Shown here: in pieces, positions 52,804-60,241 of the stretch | How the letters are laid out: each line of letters starts with the position of its first letter | Position numbering within the stretch: the first letter of the stretch is position 1 | NCBI GenBank assembly: GCA_044868005.1 | Contig: JBIOVX010000237.1 | Coordinates: 1-64,000, forward strand | DNA length: 64,000 nucleotides | From: DATARR01 sp044868005 | Lineage (GTDB): Bacteria > Acidobacteriota > Thermoanaerobaculia > Multivoradales > UBA5704 | Direction: 5' to 3' | Translations under genes and position numbers: made by a program | The notes under the pieces: generated by a model | Seen by the model: the letters and a program-made list of their open reading frames with translations, nothing else | Database searches by the model: none | What the model was told of the DNA's origin: nothing

Positions 52804-53214
52804 ATGGAAAGCGTCACGGACCGCCAACTCTCCAGCCTCGATATAGCGCGCAAGCTTCACGTAGTCGCGGCGGGTGATCCCCGTATCCTGGCGCTATATT
52901 TGTTCGGCTCGCGGAGCCGTGGCGACGAAACAGACTATTCCGATGTCGATGTTGGCATTCTCTTTCGGCAAGCGCAGACTCTGCAGGATGTCCTGGTCCT
53001 TGAGGACGAACTCGAACGGCGGCTCGGAGTAGCTGTCGATCTGGTAGATGCAGGGCGGGCAAACGCGTTTTTGGCTCTCGACATCATCCGCGGCGAACGC
53101 GTCTTTTGCTCCGATGAAGATCGTTGCGATGAATTCGAGCTTTACGTGATGCGCCGTGCGGGTGATCTCGCGCCGTTCGAGAGGGAACGCCGGCGGCTCT
53201 TGCTTCAGCCATGA
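52804..53214 (+). CDS. mntA: MNT-domain nucleotidyltransferase antitoxin (MntA-like)
   Basis: A 136-residue minimal nucleotidyltransferase. The motif LYLFGSRSRGDETDYSDVDVGILF (about residues 35-58) holds GSRSRG and the two metal-binding Asp residues of DVD; a third Asp is in AVDLVDAG. MntA-type antitoxins attach AMP to the HEPN toxin to silence it. The ATGA overlap with the HEPN gene supports a coupled toxin-antitoxin module. Confidence 0.9.
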   Translation: MESVTDRQLSSLDIARKLHVVAAGDPRILALYLFGSRSRGDETDYSDVDVGILFRQAQTLQDVLVLEDELERRLGVAVDLVDAGRANAFLALDIIRGERVFCSDEDRCDEFELYVMRRAGDLAPFERERRRLLLQP

Positions 53215-53669
53215 CGCCCAGCAAGATTCGACTCAAAACGGTGACGGCCAAGGCGGAAGCCATCCGTTCGATGATGGCCGGGATCGAGACACTCCCGCTG
53301 ACCTCTGAGGCCGCATTCTCGGCGGATGCGCGCATGGTTGCGGCCGGCGAATCGTTCCTGCGGCGATCTCTGGAAGCTCTACTTGACCTGGGACGCCATG
53401 TGCTCGCGAAAGGCTTCGGTAAGGTGATCCCGGACTACGCCGCAGTGGCAGACGAGCTGGGGACACAGGGGCTTCTCTCGCCGGAGAGCGTGGCCAAACT
53501 ACGGCTGATGGCACGCTACCGCAACCGGATGGTGCACTTCTACGACGAGGTCACCGCGCCGGAGCTCTATTCGATCCTGACCGAGAAGCGCAGAGACCTG
53601 GAAGAGATCCTCACCGCCCTCCAAAGCTGGCTGGCTGCTCATCCCGAGCTATGCGACGAGGAGCTGTGA
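53211..53669 (+). CDS. hepT: HEPN-domain toxin (HepT-like)
   Basis: A 152-residue all-helical HEPN RNase. The catalytic RxxxxH motif is RNRMVHFY (about residue 105), followed by a Tyr in HFYDE, the usual target of AMP addition by MntA. Preceding helices (SFLRRSLEALLDLGRHVLAKGFG) match the dimer-forming HEPN core. It overlaps the antitoxin gene by 4 bases. The module lies between the cyclase gene and a fragment copy of that gene's end. Confidence 0.9.
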   Translation: MTPSKIRLKTVTAKAEAIRSMMAGIETLPLTSEAAFSADARMVAAGESFLRRSLEALLDLGRHVLAKGFGKVIPDYAAVADELGTQGLLSPESVAKLRLMARYRNRMVHFYDEVTAPELYSILTEKRRDLEEILTALQSWLAAHPELCDEEL

Positions 53670-53687
53670 GGAGCTACAGCACATAAA

Positions 53688-53750
53688 GCACGGCGCCGGC
53701 AAGTTCGGCCTCGCCGGCCTGCGCAATCTCGATCAGCTCCCGCCGACGGG
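53688..53750 (+). pseudogene. 63-bp fragment copy of the cyclase gene 3' end
   Basis: These bases match 52597-52659 at 58 of 63 positions without gaps and encode HGAGKFGLAGLRNLDQLPPTG. There is no start codon or full reading frame. The copy is in the same orientation as the cyclase gene, with the MNT-HEPN pair between the two. Confidence 0.88.
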
Positions 53751-53814
53751 GTGCGAGGAGAACCTGGCGGACTGGCTCGGCTATGGGCGCGTTTGAGTCC
53801 GGCAGGCCACGCGC

Positions 53815-54123
53815 TCACCAGCAAGGCTGACAGAAGCAAAAGTAACCGCAGGGATTCTGCGGATCACATTGGTAGGAATAGATACAGTAATCGCCGCCAC
53901 AGCCGAAGGCGCACTCGAGGTAGCCGTCCCAGCAGGTGTCGCAACTCTTCTGCTGGGCGCCGAACAGCGGATCGAGTGGGAGACGCGGAGACATGGCCGG
54001 TGGCTCCGGCGCGGCCGGTCCGGTATCCAACGAGGGGGCGGCGGCCGGCGCCTGTGCCGCGAGCGTCCCCGGCAGAGCCAGGACACAGACCAATCCGACA
54101 AGAAGCACGATCTTCGTCTTCAT
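53815..54123 (-). CDS. Secreted cysteine-rich small protein (102 aa)
   Basis: A signal peptide (about residues 1-23, ending TLAAQ) precedes a Pro/Ala-rich linker and a C-terminal tail of 42 residues with ten cysteines (from KSCDTCWDGYLEC to FCFCQPCW). AAGGAGG lies 6 nt before the ATG, so translation is well supported. The even cysteine number suggests disulfides or a metal site. It could be a disulfide-rich peptide, a metal binder or a modified-peptide precursor; no modifying enzyme is nearby. Family unknown. Confidence 0.75.
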   Translation of the reverse strand: MKTKIVLLVGLVCVLALPGTLAAQAPAAAPSLDTGPAAPEPPAMSPRLPLDPLFGAQQKSCDTCWDGYLECAFGCGGDYCIYSYQCDPQNPCGYFCFCQPCW

Positions 54124-54210
54124 GGGATCCTCCTTAGAGGGTGACGATCCTGCGGGCGATGGCCCTCTATTTAAGAAGGTGCGCCGGATGCGGTTCGTGG
54201 CGCCCTGGCG

Positions 54211-54966
54211 TCATGCAGGACCGGCGCCTTCCGCCCGCTCGCGGATGGCGCGCAGCCACATGCGCCGGATCAGCGCGCTGCCGGGATAAATCACGCGCCA
54301 GTAGCGGGCGAAGATCCGTCGCGACTTAGCATCCGTCGCGTAGACCCGCGTCTCTGTGGTGACGCGGCAGGCGTTCGGACCGGCGTCTTCCAGGCGGAAA
54401 TTCATCGCCGCCAGCGCGAAGCCGGGCTCATGCAGGCGCTTGAATCCTTCCGGCGTGGGGCGGTGCCGCGGACGCCATCCGCGCGGCGCGACCACCGCCG
54501 TGCCGATGACGATCTCGCGTCCGGGATCTTCCGCCAAGAGGAGGAAACCGGTGCGCGTCGCCACTTCCAGCAACGGCAGACGCTCGGGCGCGTTCAGGAT
54601 GCCCTCCGGACCGGGACGGCCGAAGCGCCGGATCGCGGTCAGCGTCCGAAACAGAAGGATTTCACCGGCGGTGACATTCTTGAGCGCATGGTAGGACTGA
54701 TCGCAAGGCGCCGCCATGCGGGCCGCGTGGAATTCGTCGAACTGATAGACCGGCACGAACTCGTCGAGCCGCGTCCGGGGGGTGGCGATCCGCTTCTCCG
54801 GCGCCGGCAGAGCCATACCGGCGACGGTCACCAGGACGCCGATGACGAGGATCAAAGCGCCGCGAGCCCGGCTGCGGATCTTGAGAAATCTCAACGGCCA
54901 GAGGATCGATACGAAGCCCAGGAAGGCGAGGGCGAGGCCGGCATCGACGAGAAGGACGGGAATCAT
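54211..54966 (-). CDS. Membrane-anchored hypothetical protein (251 aa)
   Basis: Two N-terminal TM segments (about 3-25 and 38-55) are followed by a large soluble domain: TRLDEFVPVYQFDEFHAARMAAPCDQSYHALKNV, then FLLLAEDPGREIVIGTAVV and NACRVTTETRVYATD. The soluble part has a START/polyketide-cyclase-like look (ligand-binding helix-grip), but this is a guess. The start at 54966 overlaps the upstream YdeI stop by 4 bases (ATGA), so both are one operon. Function unknown. Confidence 0.72.
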   Translation of the reverse strand: MIPVLLVDAGLALAFLGFVSILWPLRFLKIRSRARGALILVIGVLVTVAGMALPAPEKRIATPRTRLDEFVPVYQFDEFHAARMAAPCDQSYHALKNVTAGEILLFRTLTAIRRFGRPGPEGILNAPERLPLLEVATRTGFLLLAEDPGREIVIGTAVVAPRGWRPRHRPTPEGFKRLHEPGFALAAMNFRLEDAGPNACRVTTETRVYATDAKSRRIFARYWRVIYPGSALIRRMWLRAIRERAEGAGPA

Positions 54967-55544
54967 GAATGGATCTTCTCGTGCCGCTCCAGCATGGCGA
55001 CGAACTGCTGGATGCGCCTGGCGCGCGTCTCGGGCTTCTTGGCGTTGTGAATGCGGAAGACGATCGCGTAGCGGTTGACGCTGTTCAGCGTGGCGAAGAA
55101 GGCCTTGGCTTTGGGGTTGCGGTCGAGCGCCGCCTGCAGGTCGTCCGGCACCGAGGCGCGGCTCTGCGACTCGTAGGCCTTCTCCCATTGTCCGTTCTCT
55201 TTGGCGCGTTCGATCGCCGCGAGGCCGGACGGTTTCATCTCGCCGCTCGCGATGAGCGCTTCCGCCTTCTCGCGGTTGATCTTCGACCAGATGCTCCGCG
55301 GGCCGCGCGGCGTGAACTTCTGCAGCCAGAAGGACTCGTCATGCGCCTGCTTCTGCCCGTCGATCCAGCCGTAGCAGAGCGCGGCTTCGAGGGCCTCGGG
55401 GTAGGTTACGGATTGGACATGGGAGTCCTTCTTTGCCAGCTTGAGCCAGACGCCCGGCGACTTCGCGTGGTTCTTGGCGAGCCAGGCGGACCAGGCCTTT
55501 TTGTCTTTGAACGGCAGCACCGGCAGGTCGGTATTCTGCGCCAT
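54963..55544 (-). CDS. YdeI/OmpD-associated family protein
   Basis: A 193-residue soluble protein. It has the family opening LPFKDKKAWSAWLAKNHAKSPGVWLKLAKK, the block ALCYGWIDGQKQAHDESFWLQKFTPRGPRSIWSKIN and the later helical part with VPDDLQAALDRNPKAKAFF. In E. coli a relative affects resistance to polymyxin, but the biochemical role is unknown. The start at 55544 has GGAGG 7 nt upstream; the longer upstream frame is not used by relatives I know. Confidence 0.9.
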   Translation of the reverse strand: MAQNTDLPVLPFKDKKAWSAWLAKNHAKSPGVWLKLAKKDSHVQSVTYPEALEAALCYGWIDGQKQAHDESFWLQKFTPRGPRSIWSKINREKAEALIASGEMKPSGLAAIERAKENGQWEKAYESQSRASVPDDLQAALDRNPKAKAFFATLNSVNRYAIVFRIHNAKKPETRARRIQQFVAMLERHEKIHS

Positions 55545-55780
55545 CCCTATCCTCCCCGAAGAAGCGCAGTCTATCCTCCGCCGCGACCCGCTTGACGCGG
55601 AAGCCGCGACATTCTTCAAATAGCGATAAGAGTTGATAAACAAAAGATGTGCGGATTAGATCGAAATAAAACAGAATCTGAACCGCTAGGGCGATTGAAT
55701 CTTTGAAAAGAAAGATCTTGACAGGCCGCCGCCGCGGGAGCATGCTGTTCTCAGCCAATCTTTGCCAAGGGAGGCTCACG

Positions 55781-58618
55781 ATGCGCAAGCTCGCCCCCGC
55801 CGCTGTCCTCTGTTTTTCACTTCTTATTCCATCCAGCGGTGCCGCCGTGCCGCTCGTGCATGACAACGGCGACGGCACGATGACGGATCAGGGAACCGGG
55901 TTGACCTGGGTGGCCGAGCGCGGCGCTCCGGTGCTGCCGCGGGCCGAGGCCCTGCGGCTCATCACGGCGATGAATGCCGGCGAGGCCGAGAACTTCGGCC
56001 GCACGGATTGGCGCCTGCCCAGCGACCGCGAGCTGCGGCGGATCTCCGGACTGCTCAGCCTGCCTCGCCAGCTCCACGGCGCCGGGCGTTCCGGCCCGGG
56101 CCTCCCGAGAACCGGCGTCAATCAGGCCGTGCTCTGGCCGGTCTCCGGCTCGTCGGTGGTGGCGGACCTTCCGGCGGCGGCCATCGTGGCCACCAACAGC
56201 GTGCTGATCAGGAAGAACTCGCACATCACCGGCGACGTGGTGGTCAACGACGCCAGCCCGGGACCGACGCTCTCCTCCGGCTTCGAGCTCGCCATCCACC
56301 AGAACACCGTCGTGCAGGGCAACCTCAAGGCGGACAGCACCGCTCTCGACAACCACGCCAGCATCTCCGGCGAGGTCGCCTATAACAATCTGTCGAACAG
56401 CGGCGCCACCACCGGCTCGCTCTCCACGCCGCTGCCGCTGCCGGTGTTCTCCATGCTGCCGGCGTTCCACACGGCCGTGCCACGGCCGGGAGCGGCGGAC
56501 GTCACCGTCGGCGCCTCCCAGACCGTGACGTTGCCGGCCGGAGACTATGGACTGATTCAGGTGGCGGGAACCGGCACGGTCGTCTTCACCGGCGGCATCT
56601 ACAACGTCGGCGCCATCCAGACCGGTCCCGGCTCCTGCGCCGTGCCCTGCCGCACTTTGAGCTTCTCGGCGCCGGCGGACGTGCGGGTGGCTGAGCGGCT
56701 CGACCTCGGCAGCGACGCGTTCGTCGGTCCCGCGGCCGGCTCCGGCGTCACGGCGGCGCAGATCATCCTCTACATCGGCGGTATCGACGGCGCGACGGGT
56801 GCTCTCGGATCGCTGCCGCGGGCGGTGAATTTCGGCCGCGGCAGCACCGTCCAGGCCAACGTCTACGCGCCCAACGGCACGATTTCGCTGGGGAGAGATT
56901 CGAGCGTCACCGGCGCTTTCCTGGCCCGCGACGTCCTCATCGAGCAGGGCTCCACCATCACGGCCGCCAGCTATTTCGCCAACCGGCCGCCGGTGGCCCA
57001 TCCGCAGACGGTGATCACCAACGGCGCGGCGGCCGTCGTCATCACCTTGACCGGCAGCGATCCCGAGAACGGCGACCTGACGTTTTCGATCGTCAGCGGA
57101 CCCACCCAGGGCAGCCTGGGAACGGTGACGCCGAATCCGCCCACGACGCCGCCGGCCGAGCCTGGCCGCCCGCCCGGCCCGCCTTCGGTCAACAGCGCCA
57201 CCGTCACCTACACGCCGGCCACGGCGGGGAACCTGGAGGACTCGTTCGTCTTCCAGGTGCAGGACCCGCTGGGCGCCATCGGCCAGGCCACCGTGCGCAT
57301 CAATCCCGAAACGCCGGACGGTCCGCCGGCTCCGCCGCCCACCACCGTGGTGGCGAACGACGTCTCAGACACCACCTTCCAGGACCGGCCGACGACGCTG
57401 AATCTCACCGGCGGCGCGCCGGCGGGCGTGGCGCTGACGTTCTCGATCGTCGCCGGCAGCGGACCGGCGCACGGCACTCTCGGACCGTTGACGCAAGGCA
57501 CGGAGGTGCCGCAGCGCACGGCCACGGTGGTCTACACGCCGGGCAGCGGCTTCACCGGCTCGGACGGTTTCCAGTTCGAGGCCTGCGGCGTCATCGCGAG
57601 CGCCACGGTGTGCGACACGGCGAGCGTGGCGGTGGAGGTGCTGCCGACGCCGACGGAGCCAGGCGAGCTGGCGGAGGACCAGACGGTCACCACGCCGCAG
57701 GACCGGGCGGTGCAGATCACGCTCCTGGGAACGGTCCCCAGCGGCTCGGAGCCGCTCTCCGTCACCACGTTCGCCGCGTTCCTCGACGGCGCGGAGATCG
57801 CCGGCAACGTCGCCGACGCCGACACCAACGGGGCCGGCGACAACCACAACGACCTGCCGGGAGCGAGCCCGATCTTCATCAGCGCGGGCGTCGGCCAGAC
57901 CGGCGGCGCGGGGTCGAACGGCACGAAGCGCATCCACATCGAGTGGGACCTCTCGGGTCTCCAGGGGCTCGGCACCATCAACAGCGCTAGCGTGACCCTC
58001 AACACCCACCGCGGCACCAGCGACTCGCTCGACACGTTCTTCTACGCGGTGGCCGGCGGCGACGGCCTGTTGACGGACTCGGATTTCGAAGCTTCCGGAG
58101 AGCCGATCGCCGGCGCGGTGATGCCGGTGCCGTCGCTCTCGGTGCAGCCGGTGGGCGCCGACGGCACCTACAGCTTCGACGTCATCGGGCAGTTGCGCGC
58201 GGCGATCGCCGCCGGAGCGCCGTTCTTCTCGATCCAGGGGCGGGTGAACGAGACCACGGCGGGGCCGGCCCGCGGCCTCGAGGTGCGCTCCACTGCGGAC
58301 GACAACCTGGCGAGCTTCCTCGAGCCGCAGCTCGAGATCACCACGCCGGGCGTCACGGCGGCGCCGGACTTCGAGATCCTGAGCCTGCCGGCGAACGGCA
58401 CCTTGCGCAACTCGCTGGGCGACCCGATCACGGCCGTGCCGGCGGCGCTGCCCGACAACCGCGTGAGCTATACGCCGATCGCCAGCTTCGTCGGCACGGT
58501 GAGCTTCACCTTCCAGGCGACGTTCAGCACCTTCACCGACACCGGTGTGGTGACGATCAACGTGATCTCGGCGAGCTGCGCGACCAACCCCGACGCCTGC
58601 GACGACGGGCGCGACTGA
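55781..58618 (+). CDS. Large surface protein: DUF1566 head and cadherin-like repeats
   Basis: A 945-residue exported protein (signal about 1-22). A DUF1566-like head (VHDNGDGTMTDQGTGLTWVAE, FGRTDWRLPSDREL) is followed by a beta-solenoid region (about 140-420, with GSTVQANVYAPNGTISLGRDSSV) and several Ig/cadherin-like repeats (LTFSIVSGPTQGSLG, LTFSIVAGSGPAHGTLG, FEILSLPANGTL). A CBM- or DNRLRE-like domain lies near 690-850. It probably acts as an adhesin or matrix protein. GGGAGG is 6 nt before the ATG. Confidence 0.82.
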   Translation: MRKLAPAAVLCFSLLIPSSGAAVPLVHDNGDGTMTDQGTGLTWVAERGAPVLPRAEALRLITAMNAGEAENFGRTDWRLPSDRELRRISGLLSLPRQLHGAGRSGPGLPRTGVNQAVLWPVSGSSVVADLPAAAIVATNSVLIRKNSHITGDVVVNDASPGPTLSSGFELAIHQNTVVQGNLKADSTALDNHASISGEVAYNNLSNSGATTGSLSTPLPLPVFSMLPAFHTAVPRPGAADVTVGASQTVTLPAGDYGLIQVAGTGTVVFTGGIYNVGAIQTGPGSCAVPCRTLSFSAPADVRVAERLDLGSDAFVGPAAGSGVTAAQIILYIGGIDGATGALGSLPRAVNFGRGSTVQANVYAPNGTISLGRDSSVTGAFLARDVLIEQGSTITAASYFANRPPVAHPQTVITNGAAAVVITLTGSDPENGDLTFSIVSGPTQGSLGTVTPNPPTTPPAEPGRPPGPPSVNSATVTYTPATAGNLEDSFVFQVQDPLGAIGQATVRINPETPDGPPAPPPTTVVANDVSDTTFQDRPTTLNLTGGAPAGVALTFSIVAGSGPAHGTLGPLTQGTEVPQRTATVVYTPGSGFTGSDGFQFEACGVIASATVCDTASVAVEVLPTPTEPGELAEDQTVTTPQDRAVQITLLGTVPSGSEPLSVTTFAAFLDGAEIAGNVADADTNGAGDNHNDLPGASPIFISAGVGQTGGAGSNGTKRIHIEWDLSGLQGLGTINSASVTLNTHRGTSDSLDTFFYAVAGGDGLLTDSDFEASGEPIAGAVMPVPSLSVQPVGADGTYSFDVIGQLRAAIAAGAPFFSIQGRVNETTAGPARGLEVRSTADDNLASFLEPQLEITTPGVTAAPDFEILSLPANGTLRNSLGDPITAVPAALPDNRVSYTPIASFVGTVSFTFQATFSTFTDTGVVTINVISASCATNPDACDDGRD

Positions 58619-58637
58619 TCGGCTCCGCTGGCTGTAG

Positions 58638-58659
58638 GGGCGGCCCTCTGTGGCCGCCC
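58638..58659. repeat. GGGCGGCC...GGCCGCCC palindrome between convergent genes
   Basis: Arms GGGCGGCC and GGCCGCCC with a 6-base loop, preceded by GTAGG. It lies between the stop codons of the surface-protein gene and the DinB-like gene and could end both transcripts. It belongs to the same family as 5650-5710 and the hairpin at 23717. Confidence 0.55.
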
Positions 58660-59144
58660 TAGTCGAACTCGCCGTGCGGCGGGGACTGCTCGGGGCCGAC
58701 GCGGCCGGCGGCGATGTCGGCCTTGAAGAAGTATTCGCTGCGCACGGGCGCGCCGGCCAGACGGCGGAGCATGGCGAGCTGGCCGACGTGCGTGAAGGCG
58801 TCGGCGATGGGGCCCTGGAGGAGCTGCTCCGGCGGAGACCCCAGCGGCGTCTCCGACGCCAGGAAGGCGTCGAGGCGGGCGAGGCCGTCGAAGAACCTCG
58901 CGGTCCCTTCCTCCCAGGTCCCGGCGGGCGCCTCGCGCCAGACGAGCTCGCCTTTCAGCAGGTGGTGCGCCCAGTCGAAGAGATCCCCGAGGTGCGCCAG
59001 GATCTTGCCGGGCGCGCGGGTGGACCCTCCGGCGCGAAACGTGGCGAAGCCTTCGGGCACGTCGCGCAGGACCTTGCCGCCGCGGTAGGCCAGGGTCGCC
59101 AGGGCGTGGCGGAGGATCTCGCGTTTTCCAGACAGATCGCTCAT
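58659..59144 (-). CDS. DinB-like four-helix protein
   Basis: A 161-residue soluble protein with the helical pattern of the DinB/YfiT superfamily. Possible metal-binding His residues are in PGKILAHLGDLFDWAHHLL (about residues 46-64) and in DAFTHVGQLAMLRRL (about residue 118). Members include thiol transferases and many unknowns. The start at 59144 was chosen over 59150 because TAGACT (59156-59151) stands 6 nt before it and no ribosome binding site is present. Confidence 0.72.
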   Translation of the reverse strand: MSDLSGKREILRHALATLAYRGGKVLRDVPEGFATFRAGGSTRAPGKILAHLGDLFDWAHHLLKGELVWREAPAGTWEEGTARFFDGLARLDAFLASETPLGSPPEQLLQGPIADAFTHVGQLAMLRRLAGAPVRSEYFFKADIAAGRVGPEQSPPHGEFD

Positions 59145-59150
59145 CGCCAT

Positions 59151-59156
59151 AGTCTA
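59151..59156 (-). promoter_or_regulatory. Probable -10 box of the DinB-like gene
   Basis: TAGACT on the minus strand lies just before the ATG pair at 59150 and 59144. With normal spacing the transcript would begin near 59144, giving a leaderless message. Confidence 0.4.
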
Positions 59157-59738
59157 TCTCGCCTCCGCCAGCCGCTCAGCCAGCCTCGCCTTCACCTGCG
59201 GCCACTCCTCGGCGAGGATCGAGTACATCACCGTATCGCGCACGGTGCCGTTGGAGCGCATCTGATAGCGGCGCAGCACACCCTCGCGGGCCGCGCCGAG
59301 CTTTTCGATGGCGCGCTGGCTGTGGAGGTTGTTGAGGTCGGTCTTGAACTGCACCCGCACGGCACCGAGGTCTTCGAAGGCGTGGCGCAGCAGGAGGTAC
59401 TTGCTCTCGGGGTTCACCCGCGTGCCTTGATAGGCGCGCGCGATCCAGGTGCGGCCGATCTCGAGCCCCTGATGCTGGGGCCGGATGTCCAGATAACCGG
59501 TCATGCCCGTCGCCTCGCCCGTCTCCCGCACGAAGATGGTCCACAGCAGGGAAGCGGGCATCTCCAGACAGTAGCGGACCCAGTCATCGAACCCCTCGGC
59601 GCTCCAGTCCCGTGGCCACTCCAAGGTGTAGCGGAAGATGTCCGGCTCGCTGTGAGGCCAGAGCAGGGGAGCGTGCTCGGGCACGAGCGGCTCCAGGCGG
59701 ATGGTGGAGCCTTCGAGGGTCACCGGCCGGACGTCCAT
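59154..59738 (-). CDS. GNAT acetyltransferase, RimJ/RimL type
   Basis: A 194-residue N-acetyltransferase. Family blocks are TIRLEPLVPEHAPLLWPH, LEIGRTWIARAYQGTRVNPESKYLLLRHAFEDLGAVRVQFKTDLNNLHSQRAIEKLGA and REGVLRRYQMRSNGTVRDTVMYSILAEEW. The acetyl-CoA loop is near QGTRVN. Substrates are protein N-termini or small amines. It starts from the bidirectional promoter shared with the gene at 59765. Confidence 0.9.
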   Translation of the reverse strand: MDVRPVTLEGSTIRLEPLVPEHAPLLWPHSEPDIFRYTLEWPRDWSAEGFDDWVRYCLEMPASLLWTIFVRETGEATGMTGYLDIRPQHQGLEIGRTWIARAYQGTRVNPESKYLLLRHAFEDLGAVRVQFKTDLNNLHSQRAIEKLGAAREGVLRRYQMRSNGTVRDTVMYSILAEEWPQVKARLAERLAEAR

Positions 59739-59748
59739 GGTCGGGCGG

Positions 59749-59758
59749 ATGATACCCT
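59749..59758. promoter_or_regulatory. Overlapping bidirectional -10 box
   Basis: ATGATACCCT reads TATCAT on the minus strand, 10 nt before the ATG at 59738, and GATACCCT on the plus strand, 6 nt before the GTG at 59765. Only 26 bases separate the two start codons and no Shine-Dalgarno is present for either. Confidence 0.5.
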
Positions 59759-59764
59759 GTCGCC

Positions 59765-60241
59765 GTGCGACCCAACGAGCTCGCCCGCCTCCTCAGGGCG
59801 GGTATCGGCATCGGCGCGCTGGCGGTGCTGATCGGCGTCGGTACGGCGAAGATGCTCCACCGGTCCGCCGCCCTTTTCTCCGAGGCCCGGCGTTGGGTGG
59901 CTCTCGATTCCCGGGAAGCTCGCCGCCTCGCCTTCGGAGCCGCTTACAGCGATGCCATCGAGGCCATACGCCGCGCGCTGCCGGACGACGCGTGGTATCT
60001 CCTCGTGCCGCCGCGGGAGACGGCCGCGACCGGCTGGGAGCAGTGGGTGCGCTACGACCTCGCTCCGCGCCGGCCGATCCTGGTCCAGCCGCACGGCGGA
60101 CACCGGGTGCGCGGGCCCAAGGGCGCAGTCGTGCCGGAGTGGGTGCGATGGGCGGTCCTGCCGGACGCGGACGGCACGCCCCGGCTGGTGCCGCGCCGGC
60201 AGCTGCGCGCCGAGCTGAAAGCTCTCGATGGCCGCAAATAG
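59765..60241 (+). CDS. Single-TM hypothetical protein (158 aa)
   Basis: One N-terminal TM segment (about residues 9-28), then a soluble domain with AAYSDAIEAIRRALPDDAWYLLVPPRE and PEWVRWAVLPDADG. The pattern resembles proteins that accompany GT39-type membrane enzymes, probably in the periplasm. It starts at GTG without a ribosome binding site and overlaps the next gene by 14 bases, which supports a joint role. Function unknown. Confidence 0.72.
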   Translation: MRPNELARLLRAGIGIGALAVLIGVGTAKMLHRSAALFSEARRWVALDSREARRLAFGAAYSDAIEAIRRALPDDAWYLLVPPRETAATGWEQWVRYDLAPRRPILVQPHGGHRVRGPKGAVVPEWVRWAVLPDADGTPRLVPRRQLRAELKALDGRK

